Shown one piece after another: positions 7,811 to 14,865 of a DNA stretch of 18,722 nucleotides. The notes beneath the pieces were generated by a model. That model saw nothing but the letters and a program-made list of their open reading frames with translations, was not told the DNA's origin and did not search any database. Within the stretch, counting starts at the first letter, position 1, and each line of letters opens with the position of its first letter. A program made the translations under genes and the position numbers. The DNA comes from DASULK01 sp036278255 (GTDB lineage: Bacteria; Actinomycetota; Actinomycetes; Mycobacteriales; Micromonosporaceae): assembly GCA_036278255.1 (NCBI GenBank), contig DASULK010000153.1, positions 1-18,722 on the forward strand, in the 5' to 3' direction.

Positions 7811-8705
7811 CGGGTGCTCTCCGCCCCAACTCGTCGAGCTCACGCAGGCCCGGGGTACGGCGGATCACCTCGGTGAAGCTGACCTTTTCACTGGCGGCGG
7901 TGAGGGCGGTGAGCACGGCGAGCACGCCGGCCCGGCCTGCCGGACCGGTGCGGGCCGCCACGGTCACCCCCAGTAGCGCCCCCAAAGCGTTGGCTCCCGC
8001 GTCGCCGATCATGACCCGCTCGTCCAGGTCGGCGGGGAGCAGCGCGGCGGCAGCCCCGACCGACCCGGCGGCAATCTTCCCGTACCGCCCCGACAGTAGT
8101 GGAGCGCCGAGCAGCAGCCCCGCTTTGAGTGCGCGGCCGGGGCGCAGGTCGAGCAGGTTGACCAGGTTCGCCGTGCCGGCGATCACCCCGGCGCCGAGCA
8201 GGACGTCGGCGGCCCGCCCGAGGGCACCCAACCGGCGCCGGCCCCGACGGGACCGGGCCGCCGGATCGGCGGCGAGCAGCGCGGCCGCCCCCAGGCCCGC
8301 CGCCCCCACTCCGGCGATCTTGACCAGGCCACTGGTCACCCGCCCCTGCCGCAGCGCCGCGAGGTGGCCGGTGAACCCTTTGGCCCCCCGCTGCTCGGGC
8401 CGGGCACCGATCACGTCGTCGTAGAGGCCCACCGCGCCGGAGCCAAGACCGGCGAGCAGGGTCGCTCCGGCCACCGGGCGGCTCGGCGCGCCCAGCGCCC
8501 CCGCCACGGCGGCGCCGGCGGCCAACGCGGGGCCGGCGGCGAGGGTCACCGTGCGGCCACGGTAGTTGGTGCGTTCCAGGGCGGCGGCGGCCGGTGCGGC
8601 GGTGATGGCACGCAGCACCCCGCCCGCGGCGAGGGTACCCGCGCCGGCCAGCATCAACCGGGCAGCGGCACCGCTCCGCCGCCGCCCACCGCTGCGCCCC
8701 CGCAT
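7755..8705 (-). CDS. MraY/WecA-like prenyl-phosphate sugar-1-phosphate transferase
   Basis: The product is 316 residues, hydrophobic with about nine or ten helices. It resembles the MraY/WecA family, which moves a sugar-1-phosphate from UDP-sugar to undecaprenyl phosphate. Visible family motifs are GLYDD (93-97), KGFTGHL (109-115), NLVNLLDLRPGR (180-191) and MIGDAGANALGALLG (232-246). The histidine-rich cytoplasmic loop of canonical members (HHH or HxHH) is missing; TEVIRRTPGLRELDELGRR (278-296) follows at the C-terminus instead. The start is the ATG at 8705, behind a G-rich stretch. The open frame reaches an ATG at 8840, but that codon is in a hairpin loop behind steB and the added residues look non-coding. 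It heads the four-gene cassette. The exact reaction is inferred. Confidence 0.78.
   Translation of the reverse strand: MRGRSGGRRRSGAAARLMLAGAGTLAAGGVLRAITAAPAAAALERTNYRGRTVTLAAGPALAAGAAVAGALGAPSRPVAGATLLAGLGSGAVGLYDDVIGARPEQRGAKGFTGHLAALRQGRVTSGLVKIAGVGAAGLGAAALLAADPAARSRRGRRRLGALGRAADVLLGAGVIAGTANLVNLLDLRPGRALKAGLLLGAPLLSGRYGKIAAGSVGAAAALLPADLDERVMIGDAGANALGALLGVTVAARTGPAGRAGVLAVLTALTAASEKVSFTEVIRRTPGLRELDELGRRAPDAPSGEAVSHASRPGTPG
7817..7822 (-). promoter_or_regulatory. Ribosome binding site for the MurJ-like gene
   Basis: GGAGAG lies six bases before ATG 7810 and inside the coding region of the upstream transferase gene. It favours this start over the ATG at 7843 and the GTG at 7753, neither of which has a comparable site. 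Confidence 0.55.
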
Positions 8706-8826
8706 ACTGCCCCCGCCTTCCGATACCGCCACGCTGCCGAATGCAGGCGGCATTCGTCGAACCGCTCTGGCCCACCGCTGGCTTCCGCCAACCCCACCAT
8801 TCGGATGGTGCGATCCCTGACCGGTA

Positions 8827-8850
8827 GGGCCGGGCAGCATGGCCCGGCCC
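8827..8850 (-). terminator. Hairpin between steB and the cassette
   Basis: A perfect 9-pair stem, GGGCCGGGC (8827-8835) with GCCCGGCCC (8842-8850), has a 6-base loop and starts nine bases after the steB stop. There is no T-tract, as is common in high-GC actinomycetes. It probably ends or weakens the steA-steB transcript. A second small hairpin (CACCAT/ATGGTG) lies further on near 8796-8811. The remaining gap up to 8705 may carry a promoter for the cassette, but none is recognisable. Confidence 0.55.
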
Positions 8851-8858
8851 CGGCCGGC

Positions 8859-9797
8859 TCACTTGATCGGCTTCGGCAGCAGGTCGATCGCGCCGTCGCC
8901 GAGACCGTAGTGGCCGGTCTTCTTGGGCTTGATCTGCTCGGCGGTTGCCAGTGCCGTGCACACCTGTCCCATTGGGGTGTTGGCATTATCGACCGTGGAG
9001 ACCGTTTTGGACAACGCCGGGTCGCCCCGTACCGTCGAAACCACGTTGCCGCTGCTGGTGCCGCTGCCGGCGACCGTGAGCGGGGCAACCTTGTCGAATT
9101 GGCTCACCATGGTCACCACGGCGGCGTCCTTCTGCGCCGCGTTCCGGTCGACGTACGACTGCCCGCTGACCACCACGACGGCCTCGGCCGGCCCACTGAT
9201 CTTGTTGTCGGCGACACTGAGGTAGCCGGCGTCCGCATAGGCGTCCAGCACCGCCTTACGGTCAGCTTCGGCGACCGTCGCCCCTTCGGGCCGGTCGAGC
9301 AACGCGCTGGCCAGCAGGGCGCTGGAGGTCTCCACCCCGTTGCTGTTGCCGGGCAACCCGTCGGTGGGGACGGTCTGCTGCGCCGCGGATTCCGCCAGGC
9401 TCATCAGGTCGCTGTCGTGGTCGGGTTCCACGAACTTGTCCTGGAAGTCGATCCGCCCGGTCACCGACGCGCTCGCCATGCGCAACCGCTCGACCACCCC
9501 GTCGACGTGGTCCCGCCCGCTGGGCAGGGTGATCACGATAATCCGGTGGTTGGCGAGGACGTTGTCGAGCAGGAGCGGGGCCGCCGCGATGACGTAATCC
9601 TCCTCCCGGTTGACCTCGTCGGTCAGGCTGTTGACCTGTTCGCGCAACTGCTCGTTGTGCTTTCGCAACCCGTTGACCTGCTCCTTGAGGGAGTCGGCGA
9701 CCGGTCCGTTCAGCGCCGCGGTACCCACCACCAGGCCGATCGCCAGGGACAGGAACACCGCGGTCAGCGACACCACGTGATACCGAAAGTTGATCAC
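8859..9797 (-). CDS. steB: SteB/MctB family envelope protein
   Basis: The product is 312 residues and starts MINFRYHVVSLTAVFLSLAI, the N-terminal signature of the MctB family (Rv1698, Pfam copper transporter MctB) and of corynebacterial SteB. One N-terminal helix (about 9-29) anchors it. A coiled coil (about 33-66, heptads around KEQVNGLRKHNEQLREQVN) and an extracytoplasmic domain follow. In corynebacteria SteA and SteB work together in daughter-cell separation; in M. tuberculosis MctB was linked to copper resistance and outer-membrane channel activity. The start codon is GTG at 9797, with GAGG eight bases upstream. It lies 22 bases after steA, so the pair is surely co-transcribed. A cell-separation role is favoured here because of the SteA neighbour. 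Confidence 0.88.
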   Translation of the reverse strand: MINFRYHVVSLTAVFLSLAIGLVVGTAALNGPVADSLKEQVNGLRKHNEQLREQVNSLTDEVNREEDYVIAAAPLLLDNVLANHRIIVITLPSGRDHVDGVVERLRMASASVTGRIDFQDKFVEPDHDSDLMSLAESAAQQTVPTDGLPGNSNGVETSSALLASALLDRPEGATVAEADRKAVLDAYADAGYLSVADNKISGPAEAVVVVSGQSYVDRNAAQKDAAVVTMVSQFDKVAPLTVAGSGTSSGNVVSTVRGDPALSKTVSTVDNANTPMGQVCTALATAEQIKPKKTGHYGLGDGAIDLLPKPIK

Positions 9798-9819
9798 ACC
9801 TGCAGCCTCGTCCTCGTAT

Positions 9820-11010
9820 TCAGAAGAGCTGTCGGAAGAACTGGCCCAGCTGGAAGATCAGGTTGTCCCACCACTCGGAGGCCACCCCGAGGTAGGCCTT
9901 CCCGACGGTCGACACCGCGATAGCCGACGCCATGGCGGCCGCGGCCGAGAGGACCAGCAGCAGCAGCGAGGAGCCGGAGAGGCTCTGCCGGTAGAGGCGG
10001 CTCACCCCCTTGGCGTCGACCAGCTTCCCGCCCACCTTCAGCCGGGTGAGGAAGGTCGACGCCATCCCGCCCCGGCCCTTGTCCAGAAACTCCACCAACG
10101 TCGCGTGCGTGCCGACCGCCACGATCAACGAGGTGCCCTTCTCGTCGGCGAGCAGCATGGCGAGGTCTTCACTCGTCGCCGCGGCCGGGAAGGTGATCCC
10201 CTCCAGGCCCAACTCGTTGACCCGGGCCAGGCCGGGCGCCCGCCCGTCCGGGTAGGCGTGCACGACCACCTCGGCGCCGCAACGCAACACATCGTCGCTG
10301 ACCGAGTCCATGTCGCCGATGATGATGTCGGGGGTGTAGCCGGCTTCGACGAGCGCGTCCGCGCCACCGTCGACCCCAATGAGCACCGGTTTGAACTCCC
10401 GGATGTACGGCCGCAGCACATCCAGGTCGGCCTTGTAGTCGTAGCCGCGGACCACGATCAGGCAGTGCCGTCCGCGGAGCTGGGTCTGGATCTCCGGCAC
10501 GCCGACCCCGTCCAGCAGCAGGTCCCGCTCCTGCTTGAGGTACTCCATCGTGTTGGCGGCGAACGCCTCCAACTGCACCGATAGCCCTTCGCGGGCGTCC
10601 GCCATCGCTTTGGCCACGCTCTCGGCATCCTGCCAGGTACCTTGGGCGACCGGTTCGCCGCCGACCAGCACGGTGCTGCCGTCGATCCGGACGCTGTCTC
10701 CCTCCCGCACCTTCTCGAAGATCTCCTCCCCGAGATCATCCAGCAGCGGGATGCCGGCTTTGATCAAAACTTCGGGGCCAAGGTTGGGGTAGCGCCCGGA
10801 GACCGAGGGCTTGGCATTGAGCACCGCACCAACGCCGACGGCCACCAGCGAATCCGCCGCGACCCGGTCGAGGTCGAGGTGATCGATAACCGCCACGTCG
10901 CCGGGGCGGAGCCGACCGACCAGACGCTTCGTCCGGCGGTCCAGGCGTGCGGTGCCGGTGATGATGCCCGGCTCCGCCCTCCGGGCCCGGCGCAACGTGG
11001 GTAGACGCAT
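9820..11010 (-). CDS. steA: SteA, membrane-anchored thiamine-pyrophosphokinase-like protein
   Basis: The product is 396 residues (399 from the alternative ATG at 11019). A cytoplasmic N-terminal domain is followed by a thiamine-pyrophosphokinase-like region with GVDGGADALVEAGYTPDIII then GDMDSVSDD (about 212-240), and a C-terminal hydrophobic helix (about 346-368) with a short amphipathic tail. This is the architecture of SteA (Rv1697 family), known in Corynebacterium as the partner of SteB in the RipC-FtsEX cell-separation pathway. Thiamine synthesis is unlikely, given the anchor and neighbours; the fold may bind a nucleotide. The second ATG (11010) is preferred because AGGA lies eight bases upstream. 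It is transcribed toward steB, and a 110-base gap separates it from recN. Confidence 0.88.
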   Translation of the reverse strand: MRLPTLRRARRAEPGIITGTARLDRRTKRLVGRLRPGDVAVIDHLDLDRVAADSLVAVGVGAVLNAKPSVSGRYPNLGPEVLIKAGIPLLDDLGEEIFEKVREGDSVRIDGSTVLVGGEPVAQGTWQDAESVAKAMADAREGLSVQLEAFAANTMEYLKQERDLLLDGVGVPEIQTQLRGRHCLIVVRGYDYKADLDVLRPYIREFKPVLIGVDGGADALVEAGYTPDIIIGDMDSVSDDVLRCGAEVVVHAYPDGRAPGLARVNELGLEGITFPAAATSEDLAMLLADEKGTSLIVAVGTHATLVEFLDKGRGGMASTFLTRLKVGGKLVDAKGVSRLYRQSLSGSSLLLLVLSAAAAMASAIAVSTVGKAYLGVASEWWDNLIFQLGQFFRQLF

Positions 11011-11097
11011 CGTGACCATCCTGGCACATATGAGCCGCTGCCAGTACCAGTGCCGGGCTCACGCGAGGATTGCTACGCGCCGTCCGTCACCGACGGG

Positions 11098-11112
11098 CAT
11101 ATCGACGATATG
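11098..11112. promoter_or_regulatory. AT-rich 15-base palindrome upstream of steA
   Basis: CATATCG-A-CGATATG is a perfect inverted repeat with 7-base arms around one central base. It lies in the recN-steA gap, nine bases past the recN stop codon and about 90 bases before steA. Its low GC stands out in this region. It looks like an operator for a dimeric regulator, but I do not recognise the protein; it does not match the actinobacterial SOS box. The neighbouring CCGTC/GACGG small hairpin (near 11082-11095) may help end the recN transcript. Confidence 0.4.
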
Positions 11113-11120
11113 TTCTATTA

Positions 11121-12881
11121 TCACGCCCGCCGTTCGCGCGCCGCCACCGCCAACAGCTCTTCGGCATGCGCGATGCCCAGATCGGAATCGGGCAACCCCG
11201 CCAGCATGCGGGCCAACTCCCGGGCCCGTTCGGTGTCCTCCACCACCCGCACCCCGCTGGTGGTCACCGCCCCACCGGTGTCCTTGGCCACCACCAGATG
11301 CCGGTCTGCGAAGGCCGCCACCTGCGGCAGGTGCGTCACCACCAGCACCTGATGGCTGCGGGCCAACCGGGCCAGCCGGCGGCCGATCTCCACGGCCGCC
11401 TGCCCACCCACTCCGGCATCGACCTCATCGAAAACGAGCGTCGGCGGCCCTCCGCTGCCGGCGAAGACCACCTCGATGGCGAGCATCACCCGGGACAGCT
11501 CACCTCCGGAGGCACCGCGCTGCAGCGGCAGCGCTGGCGCCCCCGGATGCGCCAGCAGCCGGATCTCCACCTCGTCCACACCGTCCGGCCCGACCCCGAC
11601 CTCGACACCGTCGATGGTGATCCGCGGCTCCGCCCGCCCCACCCCGCGGGGCAGGACGGCCACCTCGATCCGGGCATGCGGCATCGCCAACCCGGCCAGC
11701 TCCGCCGTGACCTGCTCGGCGAAGCGCCCGGCGGCCTCCCGCCGTCCGGCGGAGATCCGGGCGGCCAGGTCGGCGACCTCGCCTGCCAGCCGCTGCCGCT
11801 CCCGATCCAGCTCCTCCAGCAACTCGTCCGAAGTGTCCAGCTCGGACAGCCGGGCCCGGGCCCGCTCCGCCCAGGCGATCACCCCGTCGACATCCTCGGC
11901 GTACTTACGGGTCAGCGCCCGCAGCGCCGCCCGCCGTTCGTAGATCTCCTGCAACCGGGCCGGGTCGGCGTCGAGCGCGCCGAGGTACGCCGACAGCTCC
12001 GCCACCACGTCGCCGACGAGCGCCGCCGCATCCTCCAGGCGTCCGGCCAGCTCACCGAGCGTACGATCGACACCCGCCTCGTTCTCCAGAGCGCGTCGGG
12101 CCGTACCCAGCAAGTTGGTTGCGTCAGGAGTGTCATCGGTGGACTCCGCCGTGGAGAGGCACTGGTAGGCCAGGAGCGCCGCCGTGCGCAGTCCCTCAGC
12201 GTGCTCCAGCCGCTGCGCCTCCGCCCGGAGTTCGTCGTCCTCGCCCGGCTGCGGATCGACCCGGGTGATCTCGTCCAGCCCGAGCCGGAGCAGATCCGCC
12301 TCCTGGTGCCGCTGCCGTGCGTTGCGGCGCCGATCGGCCAGATCCTCCTCCACCCGCTGCCACTCGAGGTAGGTCTCGCGCAGGCTCTCAAGCACCTTGT
12401 CGTGATCGGTGCCGGCGAACCGGTCCAGCGCCGCCCGCTGCTCTGCCGGCCGCAGCAGACGCAGCTGGTCGGACTGGCCGTGCACCGCCACCACCTGCTC
12501 GCCGACCTCACCAAGCATGGACACCGGCATGCTGCGACCGCCGAGGTGGGCCCGTGACCGCCCCTCCACCGTAACCGTCCGACTCAGCAGCACCGACCCG
12601 TCGTCGTCGGGCTCTGCGCCGGCCTCGACGATACGGGCGTGCACCGCCGCGGCGACCCGTCCGGTCAACCGCAGCCGCCCCTCCACCACGGCACGCCCCG
12701 GATCGGGACGCACCCGGCTGGCGTCAGCCCGGCCGCCGAAGAGCAGCCCGAGCCCGGTCACGACCATCGTCTTGCCGGCACCGGTCTCCCCGGTGATGAC
12801 GTTCATGCCACCGGTCAGGGGCAGGGTGGTGTCCTCGATGATGCCCAGCCCGGTAATGCGCAACTCCTCCAGCACAGCCAC
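11121..12881 (-). CDS. recN: DNA repair protein RecN
   Basis: RecN is an SMC-like ATPase acting in double-strand break repair on the nucleoid. The product is 586 residues, normal for the family. The N-terminal ATPase half has Walker A GETGAGKT (31-38) and the central part is a long charged coiled coil. The C-terminal half has the signature SGGELSRV (458-465), Walker B TLVFDEVDAG (481-490) and the switch His in VVTHLPQVAAFAD. The start is taken as GTG 12881 (VAVLEELRITGLG); a GTG two codons later is also possible, and both have weak ribosome sites. The open frame extends to 13283, but that part lies over nadK and is not coding. The gene ends with three stops in frame (TGA TAA TAG). It follows nadK after 47 bases, as in mycobacteria. 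Confidence 0.95.
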   Translation of the reverse strand: MAVLEELRITGLGIIEDTTLPLTGGMNVITGETGAGKTMVVTGLGLLFGGRADASRVRPDPGRAVVEGRLRLTGRVAAAVHARIVEAGAEPDDDGSVLLSRTVTVEGRSRAHLGGRSMPVSMLGEVGEQVVAVHGQSDQLRLLRPAEQRAALDRFAGTDHDKVLESLRETYLEWQRVEEDLADRRRNARQRHQEADLLRLGLDEITRVDPQPGEDDELRAEAQRLEHAEGLRTAALLAYQCLSTAESTDDTPDATNLLGTARRALENEAGVDRTLGELAGRLEDAAALVGDVVAELSAYLGALDADPARLQEIYERRAALRALTRKYAEDVDGVIAWAERARARLSELDTSDELLEELDRERQRLAGEVADLAARISAGRREAAGRFAEQVTAELAGLAMPHARIEVAVLPRGVGRAEPRITIDGVEVGVGPDGVDEVEIRLLAHPGAPALPLQRGASGGELSRVMLAIEVVFAGSGGPPTLVFDEVDAGVGGQAAVEIGRRLARLARSHQVLVVTHLPQVAAFADRHLVVAKDTGGAVTTSGVRVVEDTERARELARMLAGLPDSDLGIAHAEELLAVAARERRA

Positions 12882-12928
12882 AGACAGTAGTAGCGCCCTG
12901 CGACGGTTGACCAGTCCACCGCGGGACG

Positions 12929-13813
12929 TCAGCCGCGGCCACCCCGCCACCCGTGCACAGGCAGCGCGAATTTGGCCACCAGACGATCGGTGAACGGCCG
13001 GTCCGCGAGTCGGACGATGCGCACCGGCAGGGCGCCCCGTCGCACCGTCACCCGCGTCCCGGGCGGCAGATCGAAGACCCGTCGGCCATCGCAGCTCAGC
13101 ACGGCGAAGGTCGTGAAAGGATCGACGGTGATCGCCAGGGTGGAGGTGGGGGCGGTCACCACCGGACGACTGAAAAGGGCGTGCGCGCTGATTGGCACCA
13201 GCAGCAACGCCTCCACCTCCGGCCAGACCACCGGACCACCGGCGGAGAACGCGTACGCCGTCGACCCGGTCGGCGTCGCACACACCACGCCGTCGCAGCC
13301 GTAACGCGACAGCGGTCGGCCATCGACGTCAACGAGCAGCTCCAGCATCTGGGCGCGCTGGCCCTTCTCCACACTGACCTCGTTGAGCGCCCACGACTCG
13401 ATGAGCGCCCCGCCGTCGTACTCGGCCCGCACATCGATCGTCAGCCGCTCATCCACTGTGTAGTTGCGAGCCACCACGTCGTGGACCGCCTGGTCCAGGT
13501 CGTCGATCTCCGCCTCGGCCAGAAAGCCCACCTTGCCGAGGTTGATCCCCAGCAGCGGTGCCTTCGCCGGCCGGGCCAGCTCAGCCGCCCGGAGGAACGT
13601 GCCGTCCCCACCCAACGCGAAGACGATCTCCACACCCTCCACCGCGGCGCGCCCGTTGATCGGCACCACACCCGGCAGATCCAGATCGGCGGCCTCGTCG
13701 GCAATAACCCGTACCTCGAAGCCTGCGGCGATGAGATCGGCCGCAACGGTACGGGCGTGTTCCGTGCTGCGCCGCCGCCCGGTGTGGGTTACCAGCAACG
13801 CCGCGCGACTCAA
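12929..13813 (-). CDS. nadK: NAD kinase
   Basis: NAD kinase phosphorylates NAD to NADP in the cytoplasm, with ATP or polyphosphate in actinobacteria. The 294-residue product has the diagnostic GGDGT (68-72), the NE pair in WALNEVSVEKG (Asn144, Glu145) and the glycine-rich TPTGSTAYAFSAGGP (180-194). The start is TTG 13813, whose last two bases with the next A form the tlyA stop (TTGA, a 4-base overlap). GGGGAGG lies four bases upstream, inside tlyA. A TTG start plus overlap suggests expression limited by, and coupled to, tlyA translation. Position and family match Rv1695 (PpnK). Confidence 0.95.
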   Translation of the reverse strand: MSRAALLVTHTGRRRSTEHARTVAADLIAAGFEVRVIADEAADLDLPGVVPINGRAAVEGVEIVFALGGDGTFLRAAELARPAKAPLLGINLGKVGFLAEAEIDDLDQAVHDVVARNYTVDERLTIDVRAEYDGGALIESWALNEVSVEKGQRAQMLELLVDVDGRPLSRYGCDGVVCATPTGSTAYAFSAGGPVVWPEVEALLLVPISAHALFSRPVVTAPTSTLAITVDPFTTFAVLSCDGRRVFDLPPGTRVTVRRGALPVRIVRLADRPFTDRLVAKFALPVHGWRGGRG

Positions 13814-14658
13814 CGGGCCTCCCCGCCCGCCGGCTCCACCATCGTCTCCTCCGTCACCAGCCCTGCCGCCACAACCGCCCGCACCCGCAGATCGTCAACG
13901 GCGGGCGCCCCCTGGCGCAGCCACACAAAGAACTCGACATTGCCGCTGGGCCCGGGCAGGGGACTCGCCGTCACGTCGACCAGACCGAGTCCCAGCTGCG
14001 CCGCCACCGTCGTGACATCCAGCACCGCCTCGGCCCGCAGCTCGGGATCACGGACCACACCTCCCGGGCCGACCCGGTCCTTGCCGACCTCGAACTGGGG
14101 TTTGACCATCAGCACCAGATCGCCCTCCGTTCGGGTACAGGCGGCCAGTGCCGGTAACACCAGCCGCAGCGAGATGAAGGACAGATCAGCCACCGTGAGA
14201 TCGACCGGGCCGCCGATCAACGCCGGTTCGAGGGTACGCACATTGGTGCGCTCGAAGACTCGCACCCGGGCGTCGTTCCGCAGCGTCCAGGCGAGCTGGC
14301 CGTACCCGACGTCGACCGCGATGACCTCACGGGCTCCGGCGCGCAGTAGCACGTCGGTGAAGCCGCCGGTGGAGGCTCCCGCATCCAGGCAGCGCCGCCC
14401 GGTCACCTGCAGCCCCGTCGGACCGAAGACCGCCAGCGCACCGGCGAGCTTGTGGCCGCCGCGGGACACGTACTCCAGGGTCGGGTCCTCGCCCACGACC
14501 CGCACCGGATCCGCCGGGTCCACCAGGGCCGCCACCTTGCGTGCGGGCACTCCGCGGACCTGGACCCGGCCGGCCTCGACTAGCGCCGCGGCCTGCTCGC
14601 GGGAACGGGCCAGGCCACGGCGGACGAGCTCCCTGTCGAGGCGGATATGACGTGCCAT
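13810..14658 (-). CDS. tlyA: TlyA rRNA 2'-O-methyltransferase (hemolysin A family)
   Basis: TlyA methylates ribose 2'-OH groups on 16S and 23S rRNA, which in mycobacteria sensitises ribosomes to capreomycin and viomycin. The 282-residue product has an N-terminal S4 RNA-binding domain (about 5-60) and an FtsJ-type Rossmann methyltransferase domain. The linker VSRGGHKL leads into the SAM site LDAGASTGGFTD (91-102). The proposed K-D-K-E catalytic set is visible as Lys70, Asp158 (VADLSF), Lys186 (MVKPQFE) and Glu242 (NVEFF). The ATG at 14658 has GGAGACGAG just before it, and the gene starts 15 bases after the stop of the small upstream gene. It corresponds to Rv1694. Confidence 0.94.
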   Translation of the reverse strand: MARHIRLDRELVRRGLARSREQAAALVEAGRVQVRGVPARKVAALVDPADPVRVVGEDPTLEYVSRGGHKLAGALAVFGPTGLQVTGRRCLDAGASTGGFTDVLLRAGAREVIAVDVGYGQLAWTLRNDARVRVFERTNVRTLEPALIGGPVDLTVADLSFISLRLVLPALAACTRTEGDLVLMVKPQFEVGKDRVGPGGVVRDPELRAEAVLDVTTVAAQLGLGLVDVTASPLPGPSGNVEFFVWLRQGAPAVDDLRVRAVVAAGLVTEETMVEPAGGEAR

Positions 14659-14673
14659 CTCGTCTCCGTGTGA

Positions 14674-14865
14674 TCAGGCCTGGTCGATGGTGGCGAGGAT
14701 CTCGCGCAGGGTGTGGTGCGCCGCCTCATACTGCGCAACCTGGTCGGCCGGCGGAAGATTGGCCGCATTGTTGATGGCGTCCATGACCGCGTCGACACCG
14801 GGGTGACCTGAGCCGTCGCCCGGGTCCGCCCCGCTCCGGCCAATCTCTGCGCCATCCGCATTCAT
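14674..14865 (-). CDS. Conserved small hypothetical protein
   Basis: The product is 63 residues: a Gly/Asp-rich, probably disordered start and a helical second half with LPPADQVAQYEAAHHTLREI (37-56). There is no signal peptide or membrane segment. It occupies the place of the similarly small Rv1693 just before tlyA in mycobacteria, and its helical part resembles what I recall of that family, so it is likely a real conserved gene. Its ATG overlaps the stop of the phasin-like gene (ATGA). Function unknown; translation coupled to both neighbours suggests a link to them or to TlyA, which is only inference. Confidence 0.75.
   Translation of the reverse strand: MNADGAEIGRSGADPGDGSGHPGVDAVMDAINNAANLPPADQVAQYEAAHHTLREILATIDQA

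Noticed and set aside
8706..8840. Upstream extension of the MraY/WecA-like frame
   Set aside because: Its ATG falls in the loop of the hairpin behind steB, and the added 45 residues look like translated intergenic DNA.
9820..11010. Thiamine pyrophosphokinase in thiamine synthesis
   Set aside because: The fold is similar, but the membrane helix, extra N-terminal domain and steB neighbour fit SteA.
11098..11112. SOS box controlling recN
   Set aside because: The sequence does not match the actinobacterial TCGAAC-N4-GTTCGA pattern and lies after recN, not before it.
11070..12557. Long plus-strand open frame opposite recN (and similar ones at 183-902, 3535-4968, 8364-9923, 12953-14650 and 17533-18486)
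   Set aside because: These are mirror frames of high-GC genes on the other strand. Their products are rich in Arg, Pro, His and Gln without recognisable domains, while the minus-strand frames carry clear motifs.
12882..13283. Upstream extension of the recN frame
   Set aside because: It overlaps nadK, whose NAD kinase motifs are clear in another frame; RecN family proteins begin at the LEELRI segment.
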